64,000 bases of DNA from positions 1-64,000 of the forward strand of contig NZ_JAQZAO010000011.1 in NCBI RefSeq assembly GCF_028737315.1. Reading direction: 5' to 3'. This document shows, piece after piece, positions 47,215 through 56,265 of this stretch (positions within the stretch are counted from its first letter, which is position 1; each line of letters starts with the position of its first letter). The notes under the pieces are model-generated. The model did not search any database. It was not told the DNA's origin and saw only the letters and a list, made by a program, of their open reading frames with translations. The translations under genes and the position numbers were made by a program. This DNA is from Actinomycetospora lemnae (GTDB taxonomy: Bacteria > Actinomycetota > Actinomycetes > Mycobacteriales > Pseudonocardiaceae).

Positions 47215-48210
47215 GTGCACCCCGTCGCCTCCGCGTCCGGTGTCGCACCGCCCGACGAGACGGCCCGCCGTGAGGCCCTCGCGGCCCTGCCGGGCGGGAC
47301 CTACGGACGGCTCGAGGAGCTCGCCGCCTGGCTCGCGTCCTGCCAGGGCCGCGCCCCGGCACGTGCGCCGCGTCGGGTGCGGGCGGTCCTCTTCGCCGCC
47401 GACCACGGCATCGCCGCCGCGGGCGTCTCCGCGCACGCCCCCGGCGAGACCGCGATGCGGGTCGCGGCCGTCCGGGACGGGTCCGCGCCGGTCTGCCGGT
47501 TCGCCGAGACCGCGGGCGCCGGGCTGCGGGTGGTCGACGTCGGGCTCGGCGCGCCGGTCGAGGGCGACGCGCGCGACGACCGCGCCGCGCTCCGGGGCGG
47601 CGGGCGGCTCGACGTCGAGGACGTCATGACCGCCGAGCAGGCCGCTGCGGCGGTCCGCGCAGGCCGCGAGGTGGCCGACGAGGAGGTCGACGAGGGCGCC
47701 GACCTGCTGGTGGCCGGCGAGCTCGCCGTCGGCGTCAGCACCCCGACCGCGGTGCTCGCCGCCGCCATGACCGGCCGCGAGCCGGTGGCCGTCGTGGGTC
47801 GCGGGAGCGGGATCGACGACCGGGTGTGGATGGTCAAGGCGGCGGCGGTGCGCGACGGGATGTGGCGGGCCCGGTCGCTGGGCCGCGACCCGATGGGCCT
47901 GCTGCGCGTGGCGGGCGGAGCCGACCTGGCCGCGCTCGTGGGCTTCCTGGCGCAGGCCGCGCGGCGGCGGACCCCGGTCGTGCTCGACGGTGCCGCGACC
48001 GCCGTCGCCGCGCTGCTCGCCGACACCGACGCGCCCGGCGCCCGCGCCTGGTGGGTGGCCGGGTCGCGGTGCACCGAGCCCGCGCAGTCCGTCGCCCTCG
48101 ACGTCCTCGGCCTGGACCCGCTGCTCGACCTGCAGATGCGCGCCGGTCAGGGCACCGGCGCGCTCACGGCCGTCGGGCTGGTGCGGGCGGCCGTGAACGC
48201 CGTCGGGTGA
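47215..48210 (+). CDS. cobT: Nicotinate-nucleotide-dimethylbenzimidazole phosphoribosyltransferase
   Basis: 331 residues. LFAADHGIAAAGVSAH, VDVGLGAPVEG, GELAVGVSTPTAVLAAAMTG, VLDGAATAVAALL and the C-terminal MRAGQGTGALTAVGLVRAA match CobT, which makes alpha-ribazole phosphate. In Salmonella CobT the C-terminal motif is GEGxGA with the catalytic base Glu317; here the Glu is Gln, so activity may be altered. GTG 47215 follows GGAGGA by 6 nt; GTG 47155 overlapping the cobU stop would add 20 residues. Overlaps cobS by GTGA. Confidence 0.9.
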   Translation: MHPVASASGVAPPDETARREALAALPGGTYGRLEELAAWLASCQGRAPARAPRRVRAVLFAADHGIAAAGVSAHAPGETAMRVAAVRDGSAPVCRFAETAGAGLRVVDVGLGAPVEGDARDDRAALRGGGRLDVEDVMTAEQAAAAVRAGREVADEEVDEGADLLVAGELAVGVSTPTAVLAAAMTGREPVAVVGRGSGIDDRVWMVKAAAVRDGMWRARSLGRDPMGLLRVAGGADLAALVGFLAQAARRRTPVVLDGAATAVAALLADTDAPGARAWWVAGSRCTEPAQSVALDVLGLDPLLDLQMRAGQGTGALTAVGLVRAAVNAVG

Positions 48211-48953
48211 GGGCCGGCCTGGCGCTCGCGATCGCCATGTTCACCGTCGTGCCGGTGCGCGCGTCGCGGATCGACCGCCCGGCCGCGCGGGTGGCGCTCG
48301 CGGTGGTGCCGCTGGTCGGGGTGGTGCTGGGCGCGATGCTCGGGGCCGTCGCGGCCGGGCTGGTCGCGGCCGGGGCGCCGGGGCTGCTCGGGGGCCTCGT
48401 GGCCGTGGGGCTCGGCGCGGCGGCGACCCGGGGCCTGCACCTCGACGGGCTGGCGGACCTCGCCGACGGCCTCGGCAGCCACGGCGACGCCGCCCGGACG
48501 CTCGCGATCATGAAGGACCCCGGGGTGGGCGCGTTCGCGGTGGTCTGGCTCGTCGTCGTGCTCGGGGTGCAGGCCGCGGCGTTCGGGGCCCTGGCCGAGC
48601 GGGGCCTCCTCGTCGCCGTCGTGGGTGGCGCGCTCGCCCTGGGCCTCGGGCGGGCGGCGTTCGCGTGGGTGGCGCGGCGCGGGGTGCCCGCGGCGTCGCC
48701 GGACGGCCTCGGCGCGCTGGTCGCGGGCACCCAGCCGGCGTGGGTGGCGCCGGTGTGGGCGGTGGTGCTCGGGGCGTCCGCGTTCCCGGTGCTGGGCCGG
48801 CGCGTCGCCGTCGCCGCGGTCCTCGCCGCCGTGGTCGTCGTGCTCGTCGCCGCCCACGCACGCCGGCGCCTGGGCGGGGTGTCGGGCGACGTGTTCGGCG
48901 CGTGCGCCGAGCTCGCCGTCACCGCCGGGCTGGTCGTGCTCGCGACGGCGTAG
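48207..48953 (+). CDS. cobS: Adenosylcobinamide-GDP ribazoletransferase
   Basis: 248 residues, polytopic membrane enzyme joining AdoCbi-GDP to alpha-ribazole to give cobalamin. AMFTVVPVR, TRGLHLDGLADLADGLGS (Mg-binding acids), RTLAIMKDPGVGAFAV and the C-terminal LGGVSGDVFGACAELAV are the family's motifs. GTG start overlaps cobT stop. The cobU-cobT-cobS order completes lower-ligand assembly; corrin-ring genes are not in the window. The convergent gap after it holds the dispersed palindromes. Confidence 0.93.
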   Translation: MRAGLALAIAMFTVVPVRASRIDRPAARVALAVVPLVGVVLGAMLGAVAAGLVAAGAPGLLGGLVAVGLGAAATRGLHLDGLADLADGLGSHGDAARTLAIMKDPGVGAFAVVWLVVVLGVQAAAFGALAERGLLVAVVGGALALGLGRAAFAWVARRGVPAASPDGLGALVAGTQPAWVAPVWAVVLGASAFPVLGRRVAVAAVLAAVVVVLVAAHARRRLGGVSGDVFGACAELAVTAGLVVLATA

Positions 48954-48957
48954 TCGC

Positions 48958-49015
48958 AGCGAACGTGGCGTTCGCTGCTTCTACGCGCACGAACGCCGCG
49001 CTCGCAGCAGGCGTC
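48958..49015 (+). repeat. Dispersed palindromic repeat, copy D
   Basis: Core AGCGAACGTGGCGTTCGCT (48958-48976) then GCTTCTACGCGCACGAACG. It starts four bases after the cobS stop codon and faces an inverted copy at 49080. Confidence 0.82.
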
Positions 49016-49026
49016 GCCAGCGCGCC

Positions 49027-49080
49027 GTCGTGATCAACGGGGACTTCGCGCGCCTAGAAGCAGCGAACAGCGCGTTCGCT
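49027..49080 (-). repeat. Dispersed palindromic repeat, copy E (inverted)
   Basis: Read on the minus strand: core AGCGAACGCGCTGTTCGCT (49080-49062), GCTTCTAGGCGCGCGAAG, CCCCGTTGATCACGACG. It lies just past the ilvE stop, so each of the two convergent genes is followed by one copy in its own direction. Confidence 0.83.
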
Positions 49081-49108
49081 GCACCCGGCCCGCCGGGCCA
49101 CCACGACG

Positions 49109-50209
49109 TCAGGCCAGCCGCCACATCCAGCCGCGCGGGTCGGGCGCCGCGCCGCGCTGGATGGCGGTGAGGCGCTCGCGCAGCCGGTGGGTCATCGGGC
49201 CCGGGGTGCCGTCGCCGATGTCGTAGCCGCCGCCCTCGTGCTTGACGGTGCCGACGGGCGTGATCACCGCGGCGGTGCCGCAGGCGAACACCTCGGTGAG
49301 GTGCCCGGACGCGACCTCCTTCTCCACCTCGTCGGTGGAGATCCGGCGCTCGGTGACCGTCGCCCCCTCCTCGGCGGCGAGCTCGAGCAGCGAGCGGCGG
49401 GTGACGCCGGGCAGCAACGAGCCGGTGAGCTCCGGGGTGACGACCTCGGTCGCGCCCGAGGAGTCCGTGAACACGAAGAAGAGGTTCATGCCCCCCATCT
49501 CCTCGATCCACCGGTGCTCGAGCGCGTCGAGCCACACGACCTGGTCGCAGCCCTGGGCCGACGCCTGGGCCTGGGCCGCCAGCGACGCCGCGTAGTTGCC
49601 GCCGCACTTCGCCTCGCCGGTGCCGCCGGGGACGGCGCGCACGTAGTCGGTCGACAGCCAGACCGTCACCGGGGCGAGCCCGCGCGGGAAGTACGCGCCG
49701 GCCGGGGACGCGATGAGCAGGTAGAGGTACTCCTCGCTGGGCCGCACGCCCAGCCCCGACGACGACCCGAACATGAACGGCCGCAGGTACAGCGAGTCCT
49801 CCCCGCCGGCGGCCGGCACCCAGCGCTTGTCCACCGCGACGAGCTCGCGCAGCGAGTCGACGAACAGCTCCTCGGGCAGCGGCGGCATCGCGAGGCGCTC
49901 GGCCGAGCGCTGCATGCGCGCCGCGTTGGCCTGCGGGCGGAAGGCGTGCACCGAGTCGTCGGCCCAGCGGTACGCCTTGAGTCCCTCGAAGATCGTCTGG
50001 CTGTAGTGCAGCACGACGGCGGCGGGGTCCATGGCCAGCGGCTGGTACGGGCCGACCTGGGCGTCGTGCCACCCGTGGGCGGCGTCCCAGGAGATGGTGA
50101 CCATGTGGTCGGTGAAGAACTTCCCGAACCCGGGCGCGGCGAGTACCTCCGCCACACGCTCCGCGGTCGCCGGGGCGGGGTGCGGGGTGTGGGCGAAGGT
50201 CGTACTCAT
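49109..50209 (-). CDS. ilvE: Branched-chain amino-acid aminotransferase
   Basis: 366-residue PLP fold-type IV enzyme for the last step of Val, Leu and Ile synthesis. [64 protein letters not shown] (PLP Lys) and [15 protein letters not shown] are all in place. ATG start. Position matches Rv2210c. Confidence 0.95.
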   Translation of the reverse strand: MSTTFAHTPHPAPATAERVAEVLAAPGFGKFFTDHMVTISWDAAHGWHDAQVGPYQPLAMDPAAVVLHYSQTIFEGLKAYRWADDSVHAFRPQANAARMQRSAERLAMPPLPEELFVDSLRELVAVDKRWVPAAGGEDSLYLRPFMFGSSSGLGVRPSEEYLYLLIASPAGAYFPRGLAPVTVWLSTDYVRAVPGGTGEAKCGGNYAASLAAQAQASAQGCDQVVWLDALEHRWIEEMGGMNLFFVFTDSSGATEVVTPELTGSLLPGVTRRSLLELAAEEGATVTERRISTDEVEKEVASGHLTEVFACGTAAVITPVGTVKHEGGGYDIGDGTPGPMTHRLRERLTAIQRGAAPDPRGWMWRLA

Positions 50210-50218
50210 GCGGCCAGC

Positions 50219-51580
50219 CTAGTCCGCCGAGGCAAGGCTCTCCGGCGAACCCAGCGCCGCCCGCGTCACCAGCCCCGCCACCCGCCCGTCGCGCACCAGC
50301 CACGCCGCGGCGGCGTCCCCCAGCGCCGCGCGGGCGTCCCCGAGGCCCTCCCCCGCCCCGACGCTCGGCGGCACCGGGCGGGCGTGGGTGACGACGAGGT
50401 CGTCGTCGGGGAGGCCGTCGAGGTCGTCGGCGCTCAGCGCCCCCAGGATTTCCGACGGCGCGGCGGGGCCCGACTCGCGGTCGCGCGCCACCGGCGCGGG
50501 TCCCGGTACGCCGTCGAGCGCCGCCCGGGCCCGCGCGACGGTCCACGACGCGCGGAGCACCGGGACGTCGACGACGTCCAGCTCGCCGACGGACCCGGCC
50601 TCCTCCAGGAAGCCGAGCCGGCGCAGCCAGCCGTCGTCGTGGTACTTCGTCAGGCAGGCCCGGCCCGAGTCCGGCGCGACCACCACGACGACGTCGTCGG
50701 GCCCGAGGTCGGCCGCGACGCGCAGCGCCCCGGCGATCGCGGTCGCCGACGACCCGCCCAGCAGCAGGCCCTCCTCGCGGGCCAGGCGGCGGGCGGTCGC
50801 CATCGTCGTGCGGTCGTCGACGCGCACGACCTCGTCGGCCACCGTCCGGTCCCAGTTGGCGGGCCAGGGGTCGTCGACGGTGTCGGGGTGGCGGTAGTGC
50901 CCGATCGCCTCGACGTAGTACGGGCTGCCGTCCCCGCCGCCGTAGGCCGAGGTCATCGGGTCGACGCCGACGACGCGCACCGGCCCGCGCTCCTTGAGCG
51001 CCGCGCCCGTGCCGGACAGCGTGCCCCCGGTCCCGATGCCGGCGACGAAGCAGGTGACCGTCCCGCCGGTCTGCTCCCAGATCTCCGGCGCGGTGGTGTC
51101 GCGGTGGGCCTGCGGGTTGGCGGGGTTGCCGTACTGGTCGGCGAGCCAGCCACCCGGCGTCTCCTCGGCGATCCGCGCGGCGAGGACGTTGACGTGCCGC
51201 GGGTCCTCGCGGGTCAGACCACCCGGGGTCAGCACCACCTCGGCGCCGTACGCGCGCAGCGCCGCGACCTTCTCGGCGGCCGTCGTGTCGGGGACGACGA
51301 TGACGGTGCGGTAGCCCAGCACGCCGCCGACGAGCGCGAGCCCGATGCCGGTGTTGCCCGACGTGCCCTCGACGATCACCCCGCCCGGGCCCAGCGCCCC
51401 GGAGCGCTCGGCGGCGCGCACCATCGCCAGCGCGGCGCGGTCCTTGACGCTGCCGCCGGCGTTCTGCCACTCGGCCTTGACGTAGACGCGCGGCGCCAAT
51501 CCCTCGGTGACCCGGCGCAGCCGGATCAGGGGCGTGGCACCGATGGCGTCGAGCACGGACTCGTGCACCGCTCCGGACAC
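50219..51580 (-). CDS. Cysteine synthase / cystathionine beta-synthase-like enzyme
   Basis: 453 residues. The PLP domain has NAGGSVKDRAA (Lys Schiff base), VEGTSGNTGIGLALVG and GIGTGGTLSGTG and is complete. After residue 320 comes SGRACLTKYHDDGWLRRLGF, typical of bacterial CBS enzymes, then a C-terminal region of about 110 residues where a Bateman (CBS-pair) module would be; only fragments such as AAWLVRDGRVAGLVTRAAL resemble it, so it is degenerate. It makes cystathionine or cysteine from an activated serine. GTG start, GAGAGGA upstream; divergent from DUF2461. Confidence 0.87.
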   Translation of the reverse strand: MSGAVHESVLDAIGATPLIRLRRVTEGLAPRVYVKAEWQNAGGSVKDRAALAMVRAAERSGALGPGGVIVEGTSGNTGIGLALVGGVLGYRTVIVVPDTTAAEKVAALRAYGAEVVLTPGGLTREDPRHVNVLAARIAEETPGGWLADQYGNPANPQAHRDTTAPEIWEQTGGTVTCFVAGIGTGGTLSGTGAALKERGPVRVVGVDPMTSAYGGGDGSPYYVEAIGHYRHPDTVDDPWPANWDRTVADEVVRVDDRTTMATARRLAREEGLLLGGSSATAIAGALRVAADLGPDDVVVVVAPDSGRACLTKYHDDGWLRRLGFLEEAGSVGELDVVDVPVLRASWTVARARAALDGVPGPAPVARDRESGPAAPSEILGALSADDLDGLPDDDLVVTHARPVPPSVGAGEGLGDARAALGDAAAAWLVRDGRVAGLVTRAALGSPESLASAD

Positions 51581-51609
51581 GGGTCCTCTCTACACGTCAG
51601 GATGGCGCC

Positions 51610-52266
51610 GTGACGTTCCCGGGCTTCGGCGACGCGGTCGTCGACTTCTACGAGGGTCTCGAGGCCGACAACACGAAGGCGTACTGGACCGACAACAAGG
51701 CGGTCTACGAGGAGCAGGTGCGGGCGCCGATGCTCGCGCTGCTCGCCGACCTGTCCGCCGAGTTCGGCGCGGGCAAGGTCTTCCGCCCCTACCGCGACGT
51801 GCGGTTCTCCGCGGACAAGACGCCGTACAAGGTCCAGTGCGGCGCCACCGCGGGCGGGCGGTACGTGCAGGTCTCGGCCGACGGGCTGATGGCCGCCGGC
51901 GGCTACTACCGGATGACCTCGGCGCAGGTGGCGCGCTACCGGGCGGCGGTCGGCGACGACCGTCTCGGGCCCGAGCTCGTGGCGATCGTCGACGACCTGC
52001 GCGCCGACGGCTTCACCATCGCCGGCGAGCAGCTGAAGTCGCGGCCCCGCGGCGTCGACCCCGACCACCCGCGCCTCGAGCTGCTGCGCCACAAGAGCCT
52101 GTTCGCCTGGCGCTCCTGGCCGCCGTCCGACGAGCTGCACGACCCGGCCCTGACCGACCGGGTCGCGACGACCTGGCGCCGCCTCGATCCGCTCAACCAC
52201 TGGCTCGACGACCACGTCGGCGTCGACCTCGACGACGCCGCCGAACGTCCCGGCCGCCGCCGCTGA
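51610..52266 (+). CDS. DUF2461 (TIGR02453) family protein
   Basis: 218 residues, function unknown. FYEGLEADNTKAYWTDNK, FRPYRDVRFSADKTPYK and GYYRMTSAQVARYRAAV are the family's conserved segments. Cytoplasmic. GTG start lies 29 bp from the divergent CBS-like start, so the promoters overlap. No partner gene suggests its job. Confidence 0.9.
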   Translation: MTFPGFGDAVVDFYEGLEADNTKAYWTDNKAVYEEQVRAPMLALLADLSAEFGAGKVFRPYRDVRFSADKTPYKVQCGATAGGRYVQVSADGLMAAGGYYRMTSAQVARYRAAVGDDRLGPELVAIVDDLRADGFTIAGEQLKSRPRGVDPDHPRLELLRHKSLFAWRSWPPSDELHDPALTDRVATTWRRLDPLNHWLDDHVGVDLDDAAERPGRRR

Positions 52267-52308
52267 TTCACCGCTGACTCACGGTCACCACGCGTCGCCA
52301 GCCGTAAC

Positions 52309-52896
52309 GTGAGCACCGTGCGGACGGGGACGCGGGCCGCCCTCACGGTGGGGGTGCTGCTGGTGCTCGCCCTGCTCGGGGGCCTGCTCTGGTACGCGGC
52401 GGCGGAGCGGGTGCCCCGCGCGTTCTGGGAGGTCGTCGACCCGCCGCCCCCGGAGCCGTGCAGCGTGCAGGACCCGACGACGTCCGGCTGTCTGACGCCG
52501 ACCGCGCTGCGGCTGCACGACGCGGCGGTCGCCCGGTTCGGGGACCCGGGCCGCAGGGCCCCGATCCGCTCGATCACCTGCTGGTCGGAGCACGCCTGGA
52601 ACCCGTCCAGCGACCACCCCGACGGCCGGGCCTGCGACTTCTTCCCCGCCGCCTACGGCGCGTTCGCCGAGGGTGAGGACCTCGCCGACGGCTGGGCCGT
52701 GGCGCAGTGGACCCGCGAGAACGCCGACGAGATGGGCGTCCGGTACGTCATCTGGCAGGGCCGCATCTGGTACCGCGGGAGCTCCGACGCCGCCGACGGC
52801 TGGGGCCGGCCCTACGGCGGCGGGGGCGTCTACGACCCCGACGACGCCACCGGTGGGCACTTCGACCACGTCCACGTCAGCGTCGGGTCCCGCTGA
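52309..52896 (+). CDS. Membrane-anchored M15-like (ARB-07466-type) domain protein
   Basis: 195 residues. One N-terminal helix (about 10-30) anchors an outer domain with SSDHPDGRACDF and the terminal GGHFDHVHVSVG, giving the HxxxxxxD and HxxH ligands of D-Ala-D-Ala carboxypeptidase-like zinc peptidases. It could trim peptidoglycan. VRYVIWQGRIWYR precedes the second site. GTG 52309 is taken; GTG 52318 is equally possible. Converges with the cupin gene; a long hairpin covers the junction. Confidence 0.82.
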   Translation: MSTVRTGTRAALTVGVLLVLALLGGLLWYAAAERVPRAFWEVVDPPPPEPCSVQDPTTSGCLTPTALRLHDAAVARFGDPGRRAPIRSITCWSEHAWNPSSDHPDGRACDFFPAAYGAFAEGEDLADGWAVAQWTRENADEMGVRYVIWQGRIWYRGSSDAADGWGRPYGGGGVYDPDDATGGHFDHVHVSVGSR

Positions 52897-52905
52897 GGAG
52901 TCCCT

Positions 52906-52947
52906 CGTGAGCGGACTTTCGAGCTATCGCTGGAAAGTTCGCTCACG
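52906..52947. terminator. Bidirectional hairpin overlapping the cupin stop
   Basis: A 15-bp stem (52906-52920 with 52933-52947, one G-T wobble) and 12-nt loop between convergent genes; the right arm contains the stop codon of the cupin gene (52943-52945). AGCG and TTCGC motifs recall the dispersed palindromes. Confidence 0.8.
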
Positions 52948-53431
52948 TGGGGATCGGGTCGTGGGACCAGTCGCGGAGGTTGACCTGGTCGCAGGTGAGG
53001 GCGAAGGCGTCGATCTCCTCGGGCGGGGCGCCGCGGGCGAAGAGCTCGGCGAGGCCGCGGAAGTAGTGCTCCCGCGGCGCGCCCGGCACGAAGAGGATGA
53101 GGAACCGCGCGGGCTCGTCGCCGAGGGCGTGGAACCCGTGCACGCCGTTCACCGGCACGTGCGCGAAGTCGCCCTCGCCCAGCACGCCCCACTCCCGCCC
53201 GCTCATCACCGCGAGCCGCCCGGAGATCACCCAGAACGCCTCGGTGAAGCCCGTGTGGTAGTGCGGGATGGCGCCCCAGCGGCCGGGCTGGGCGGACGTC
53301 TCGAACAGGCCGTAGCCACCGCCGACGACGTGGCCGGGGGCGGTGAAGATCGCCGGACCCGCCTGCTCGGTGTCGGCGCGGTGGCGGAAGACGCCGGGGT
53401 CGGCGTCGGGGACCTCGGTCGGGAAGCTCAC
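52943..53431 (-). CDS. Cupin-domain protein
   Basis: 162 residues with one double-stranded beta-helix. IPHYHTGFTEAFWVISG gives the HxHxxxxE metal ligands and VPVNGVHGFHAL the last His. It resembles quercetinase/auxin-binding-like cupins; the substrate is unknown. GTG start lies 5 bp after the gcvT stop on the same strand, so it is cotranscribed. The C-terminal 40 residues are helical and variable. Confidence 0.85.
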   Translation of the reverse strand: MSFPTEVPDADPGVFRHRADTEQAGPAIFTAPGHVVGGGYGLFETSAQPGRWGAIPHYHTGFTEAFWVISGRLAVMSGREWGVLGEGDFAHVPVNGVHGFHALGDEPARFLILFVPGAPREHYFRGLAELFARGAPPEEIDAFALTCDQVNLRDWSHDPIPT

Positions 53432-53435
53432 CGGG

Positions 53436-54569
53436 TCACCGCACCCTCGACGCCACGAACGGCGGGGTGACGACCTCGCACTCCAGCATCCGGCCGCGCA
53501 CGTCGACCGCGACGGTGTCGCCCTCGTCGAGCCCGGCGGCGGTGTCGAGCAGCGCGAGGGCGATGCCCGTCTTCAGGGTCGGCGAGAACGTCCCGGACGT
53601 CGTCTCCCCGACGGCCTCGTCCCCGCGGCGCACCGTCATGTGCCCACGCGGCACGCCGCGCCCGGTCGCCCGCAGCCCCCACGACCGTCGCCGCGGGCCG
53701 GCCTCGCGCTCGGCCAGCAGCGCCTCGCGGCCCCAGAATTCGTCCTTCTTCCAGCCCACCGCGAACCCGCACCGCGCCTGCAGCGGCGTGATGTCCGGCC
53801 CCAGGTCCTGGCCGTGCAGCGGCAGCCCGGCCTCGGTGCGCAGCGTGTCGCGGGCGCCGAGGCCGGCGGGCAGGCCGCCCTTCTCGGTGACGACGGCGGC
53901 CAGCGCGTCCCACAGCTCGCCCGCCCCGTCGACCGGCGCGATGAGCTCGTAGCCGCGCTCGCCGGTGTAGCCCGTGCGGCACACGCGCACGAAGCCGCCC
54001 TGCCAGTCGGCGTCGACGAAGGCCATGTAGTCCAGCGCTGTCCCGGATGTGTCCTCCGCGAGCAGCCCCACCTCGGCGAGCACCGCGGGCGACGCCGGCC
54101 CCTGCACCGCGAGCACCACGTGCGCGTCGTGCTCGTCGTCGACGGCGATCCCGTCCGGCGCGACCTCGGCCAGCCGCCGGCCCACCCCCGCGGAGTTCGC
54201 GGCGTTGGGGACGGCGAACACCTCGTCGGGCCCGACGAGGTAGAGGATGAGGTCGTCGACGACGCCGCCGTCCTCGGCGCAGCACAGCGTGTACTGCGCC
54301 TTCCCGGGGACGATGCGCTCGAGGGAATTCGTCAGGCACCGGTCGACGAACGCCGCCGCCCCGGGCCCGTGGATGCGGACCTTGCCGAGGTGGCTGACGT
54401 CGAAGAGCCCGACGGCCTCCCGGGTGGCGGTGTGCTCGGCCACCGTGCCCGAGTACTGGACGGGCATCTCCCAGCCGCCGAAGGGGGCGAACGAGGCCCC
54501 GAGGGCGACGTGGTGATCGTGCAGCGGGCTGCGTCTGGTCTCGCTCACCGTGTCCGACACCCGCGGCAC
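53436..54569 (-). CDS. gcvT: Glycine cleavage system T protein (aminomethyltransferase)
   Basis: 377 residues. [61 protein letters not shown] and [22 protein letters not shown] are the folate-site motifs. It releases ammonia and makes methylene-THF from glycine. No gcvP or gcvH is in the window. GTG 54569 is the longest start; GTG 54548 gives the family-like [11 protein letters not shown]-terminus. Matches Rv2211c. Confidence 0.93.
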   Translation of the reverse strand: MPRVSDTVSETRRSPLHDHHVALGASFAPFGGWEMPVQYSGTVAEHTATREAVGLFDVSHLGKVRIHGPGAAAFVDRCLTNSLERIVPGKAQYTLCCAEDGGVVDDLILYLVGPDEVFAVPNAANSAGVGRRLAEVAPDGIAVDDEHDAHVVLAVQGPASPAVLAEVGLLAEDTSGTALDYMAFVDADWQGGFVRVCRTGYTGERGYELIAPVDGAGELWDALAAVVTEKGGLPAGLGARDTLRTEAGLPLHGQDLGPDITPLQARCGFAVGWKKDEFWGREALLAEREAGPRRRSWGLRATGRGVPRGHMTVRRGDEAVGETTSGTFSPTLKTGIALALLDTAAGLDEGDTVAVDVRGRMLECEVVTPPFVASRVR

Positions 54570-54591
54570 GGTAGTGGAGGGCCGCCGGTCC

Positions 54592-54597
54592 TAGCAT
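54592..54597 (+). promoter_or_regulatory. Putative -10 box of pepA
   Basis: TAGCAT lies 34 bp upstream of the GTG at 54631, giving a leader of about 25-28 nt with GGGAGA as ribosome site. Confidence 0.4.
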
Positions 54598-54630
54598 GTG
54601 ATCGACACCGTTGACAGGGAGAGACGCGAC

Positions 54631-56154
54631 GTGAGCAGCACCCCCCACCTCGAGATCCTCGGCGCCCGGCCCGGCGCCGACGCCCTCGCCGACGCGGACG
54701 CCCTCGTCGTCGGCGTCCGTCCCGGCGACGGTGGTGGGGACCCGGTCCTCGCCTGCGACACGGCCGTCCTCGGCGACCTCGCGGGCGAGCTCCCGGGCCT
54801 GGTCACCCTGCTGGGCGGCACCGGGAAGGCCGAGGAGGTCACCCGGGTGCCGACGCGCGGGGCGATCGGGGTGCCGCTGGTCGTCGCGGTGGGGCTCGGC
54901 GCGGAGCCGGCCGACGCCGCCGCCTCCGCGGGCGAGGCGCCCGACCTCGCCGAGCAGGTCCGGCGGGCGTCCGGCGCGGCGTCGCGCGCGCTGCACGGGC
55001 ACGCCGCGCACGTCGTCACCACGCTCGCGTCGATCGACCTCGCGGCCACGGTCGAGGGCACGCTGCTCGGCGACTACGCCTTCACGGCCTACAAGAAGAC
55101 CCCGGAGACCGCCCCGACCGAGCTCGCGCGGGTCGGGCTCGTCGGCGACGGCGACGCGGAGGTCGTCACCCGCGCGACCGCCGTCGCGCGCTGGGTCGCC
55201 GCGGCGCGCGACCTCGTCAACACCCCGCCCAACGACCTCTACCCCGACGCCTTCGCCCAGCGGGCGCAGAGCCTCGCCGAGGGCGCCGGCGTCACGGTGG
55301 AGATCCTCGACGAGTCCCAGCTCGCCGAGGGTGGGTACGGCGGCGTGCTGGGCGTCGGTGGCGGGTCGTCGCGCCCGCCGCGCCTGGTCCGCCTGACCTA
55401 CTCGCCGGCGAACCCGGTCAAGAAGGTCGCGCTCATCGGCAAGGGCATCACGTTCGACACCGGCGGCATCTCGATCAAGCCCGCCGCGAACATGGACCAC
55501 ATGACCTCGGACATGTCCGGGGCCGCCGGCGTCGTCGCCGCGACCTGCCTGGCCGCGGAGCTGGGGCTGGACGTCGAGGTCGTCGCCACCGTGCCGATGG
55601 CCGAGAACATGCCCTCGGGCACGGCCTACCGCCCCGGCGACGTGCTGACGATGTACGGCGGGACGACGGTCGAGGTCCTCAACACCGACGCCGAGGGCCG
55701 CCTGATCCTCGGCGACGCGATCGCCCGGGCCTGCGAGGACTCCCCCGACTACCTGCTCGAGACCTCCACGCTGACCGGCGCCCAGCTCGTCGCGCTCGGC
55801 TCGCGCACCCCGGGCGTCATGGGCACCGACGACTTCCGCGACCGCGTCGCCGGCCGGGCCCAGGCCGCGGGCGACGGCGGCTGGGCGATGCCGCTGCCCG
55901 AGGAGTTGCGCGCCGACCTCGACTCGCGCGTCGCCGACCTCGCCAACGTCACCAACCACCGCTTCGGCGGGATGCTCGTCGCCGGGATCTTCCTGCGCGA
56001 GTTCGTCGCCGACCGCGTGCCGTGGGTGCACCTGGACATCGCCGGGCCCGCCTTCAACACGGGCGGCCCGTTCGGGTACACGCCCAAGGGCGGTACCGGG
56101 GTGCCCGTGCGGACCATCGCCGCCGTGCTCGACGACATCGCGCGTCACGGATAG
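54631..56154 (+). CDS. pepA: Leucyl aminopeptidase (M17)
   Basis: 507 residues, cytosolic two-metal peptidase. [16 protein letters not shown] (Lys and Asp ligands), MSGAAGVVA and [13 protein letters not shown] (Asp/Glu ligands and catalytic Arg) are intact; the N-terminal domain is variable. It removes N-terminal residues from peptides and takes part in glutathione or Cys-Gly turnover in other bacteria. GTG 54631 is chosen because GGGAGA precedes it; GTG 54598 overlaps the likely -10. Matches Rv2213. Confidence 0.94.
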   Translation: MSSTPHLEILGARPGADALADADALVVGVRPGDGGGDPVLACDTAVLGDLAGELPGLVTLLGGTGKAEEVTRVPTRGAIGVPLVVAVGLGAEPADAAASAGEAPDLAEQVRRASGAASRALHGHAAHVVTTLASIDLAATVEGTLLGDYAFTAYKKTPETAPTELARVGLVGDGDAEVVTRATAVARWVAAARDLVNTPPNDLYPDAFAQRAQSLAEGAGVTVEILDESQLAEGGYGGVLGVGGGSSRPPRLVRLTYSPANPVKKVALIGKGITFDTGGISIKPAANMDHMTSDMSGAAGVVAATCLAAELGLDVEVVATVPMAENMPSGTAYRPGDVLTMYGGTTVEVLNTDAEGRLILGDAIARACEDSPDYLLETSTLTGAQLVALGSRTPGVMGTDDFRDRVAGRAQAAGDGGWAMPLPEELRADLDSRVADLANVTNHRFGGMLVAGIFLREFVADRVPWVHLDIAGPAFNTGGPFGYTPKGGTGVPVRTIAAVLDDIARHG

Positions 56155-56265
56155 GACACAGGTGGTGACACGGGTGGAAGGATGAACCCGGACATCGCCT
56201 CCCCGGGGTCACCGAGCCCGGGCCGGGGACACCGCACGCCACACGCCGACGCGGGAGAAGCAGCA

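Noticed and set aside
46500-47220. Cobalamin riboswitch before cobU-cobT-cobS
   Set aside because: Genes are almost contiguous with the DUF3043 gene and no B12-box sequence is visible.
53436-54630. Glycine riboswitch before gcvT
   Set aside because: The gcvT start is within 65 bp of the divergent pepA start, leaving no room for the aptamer.
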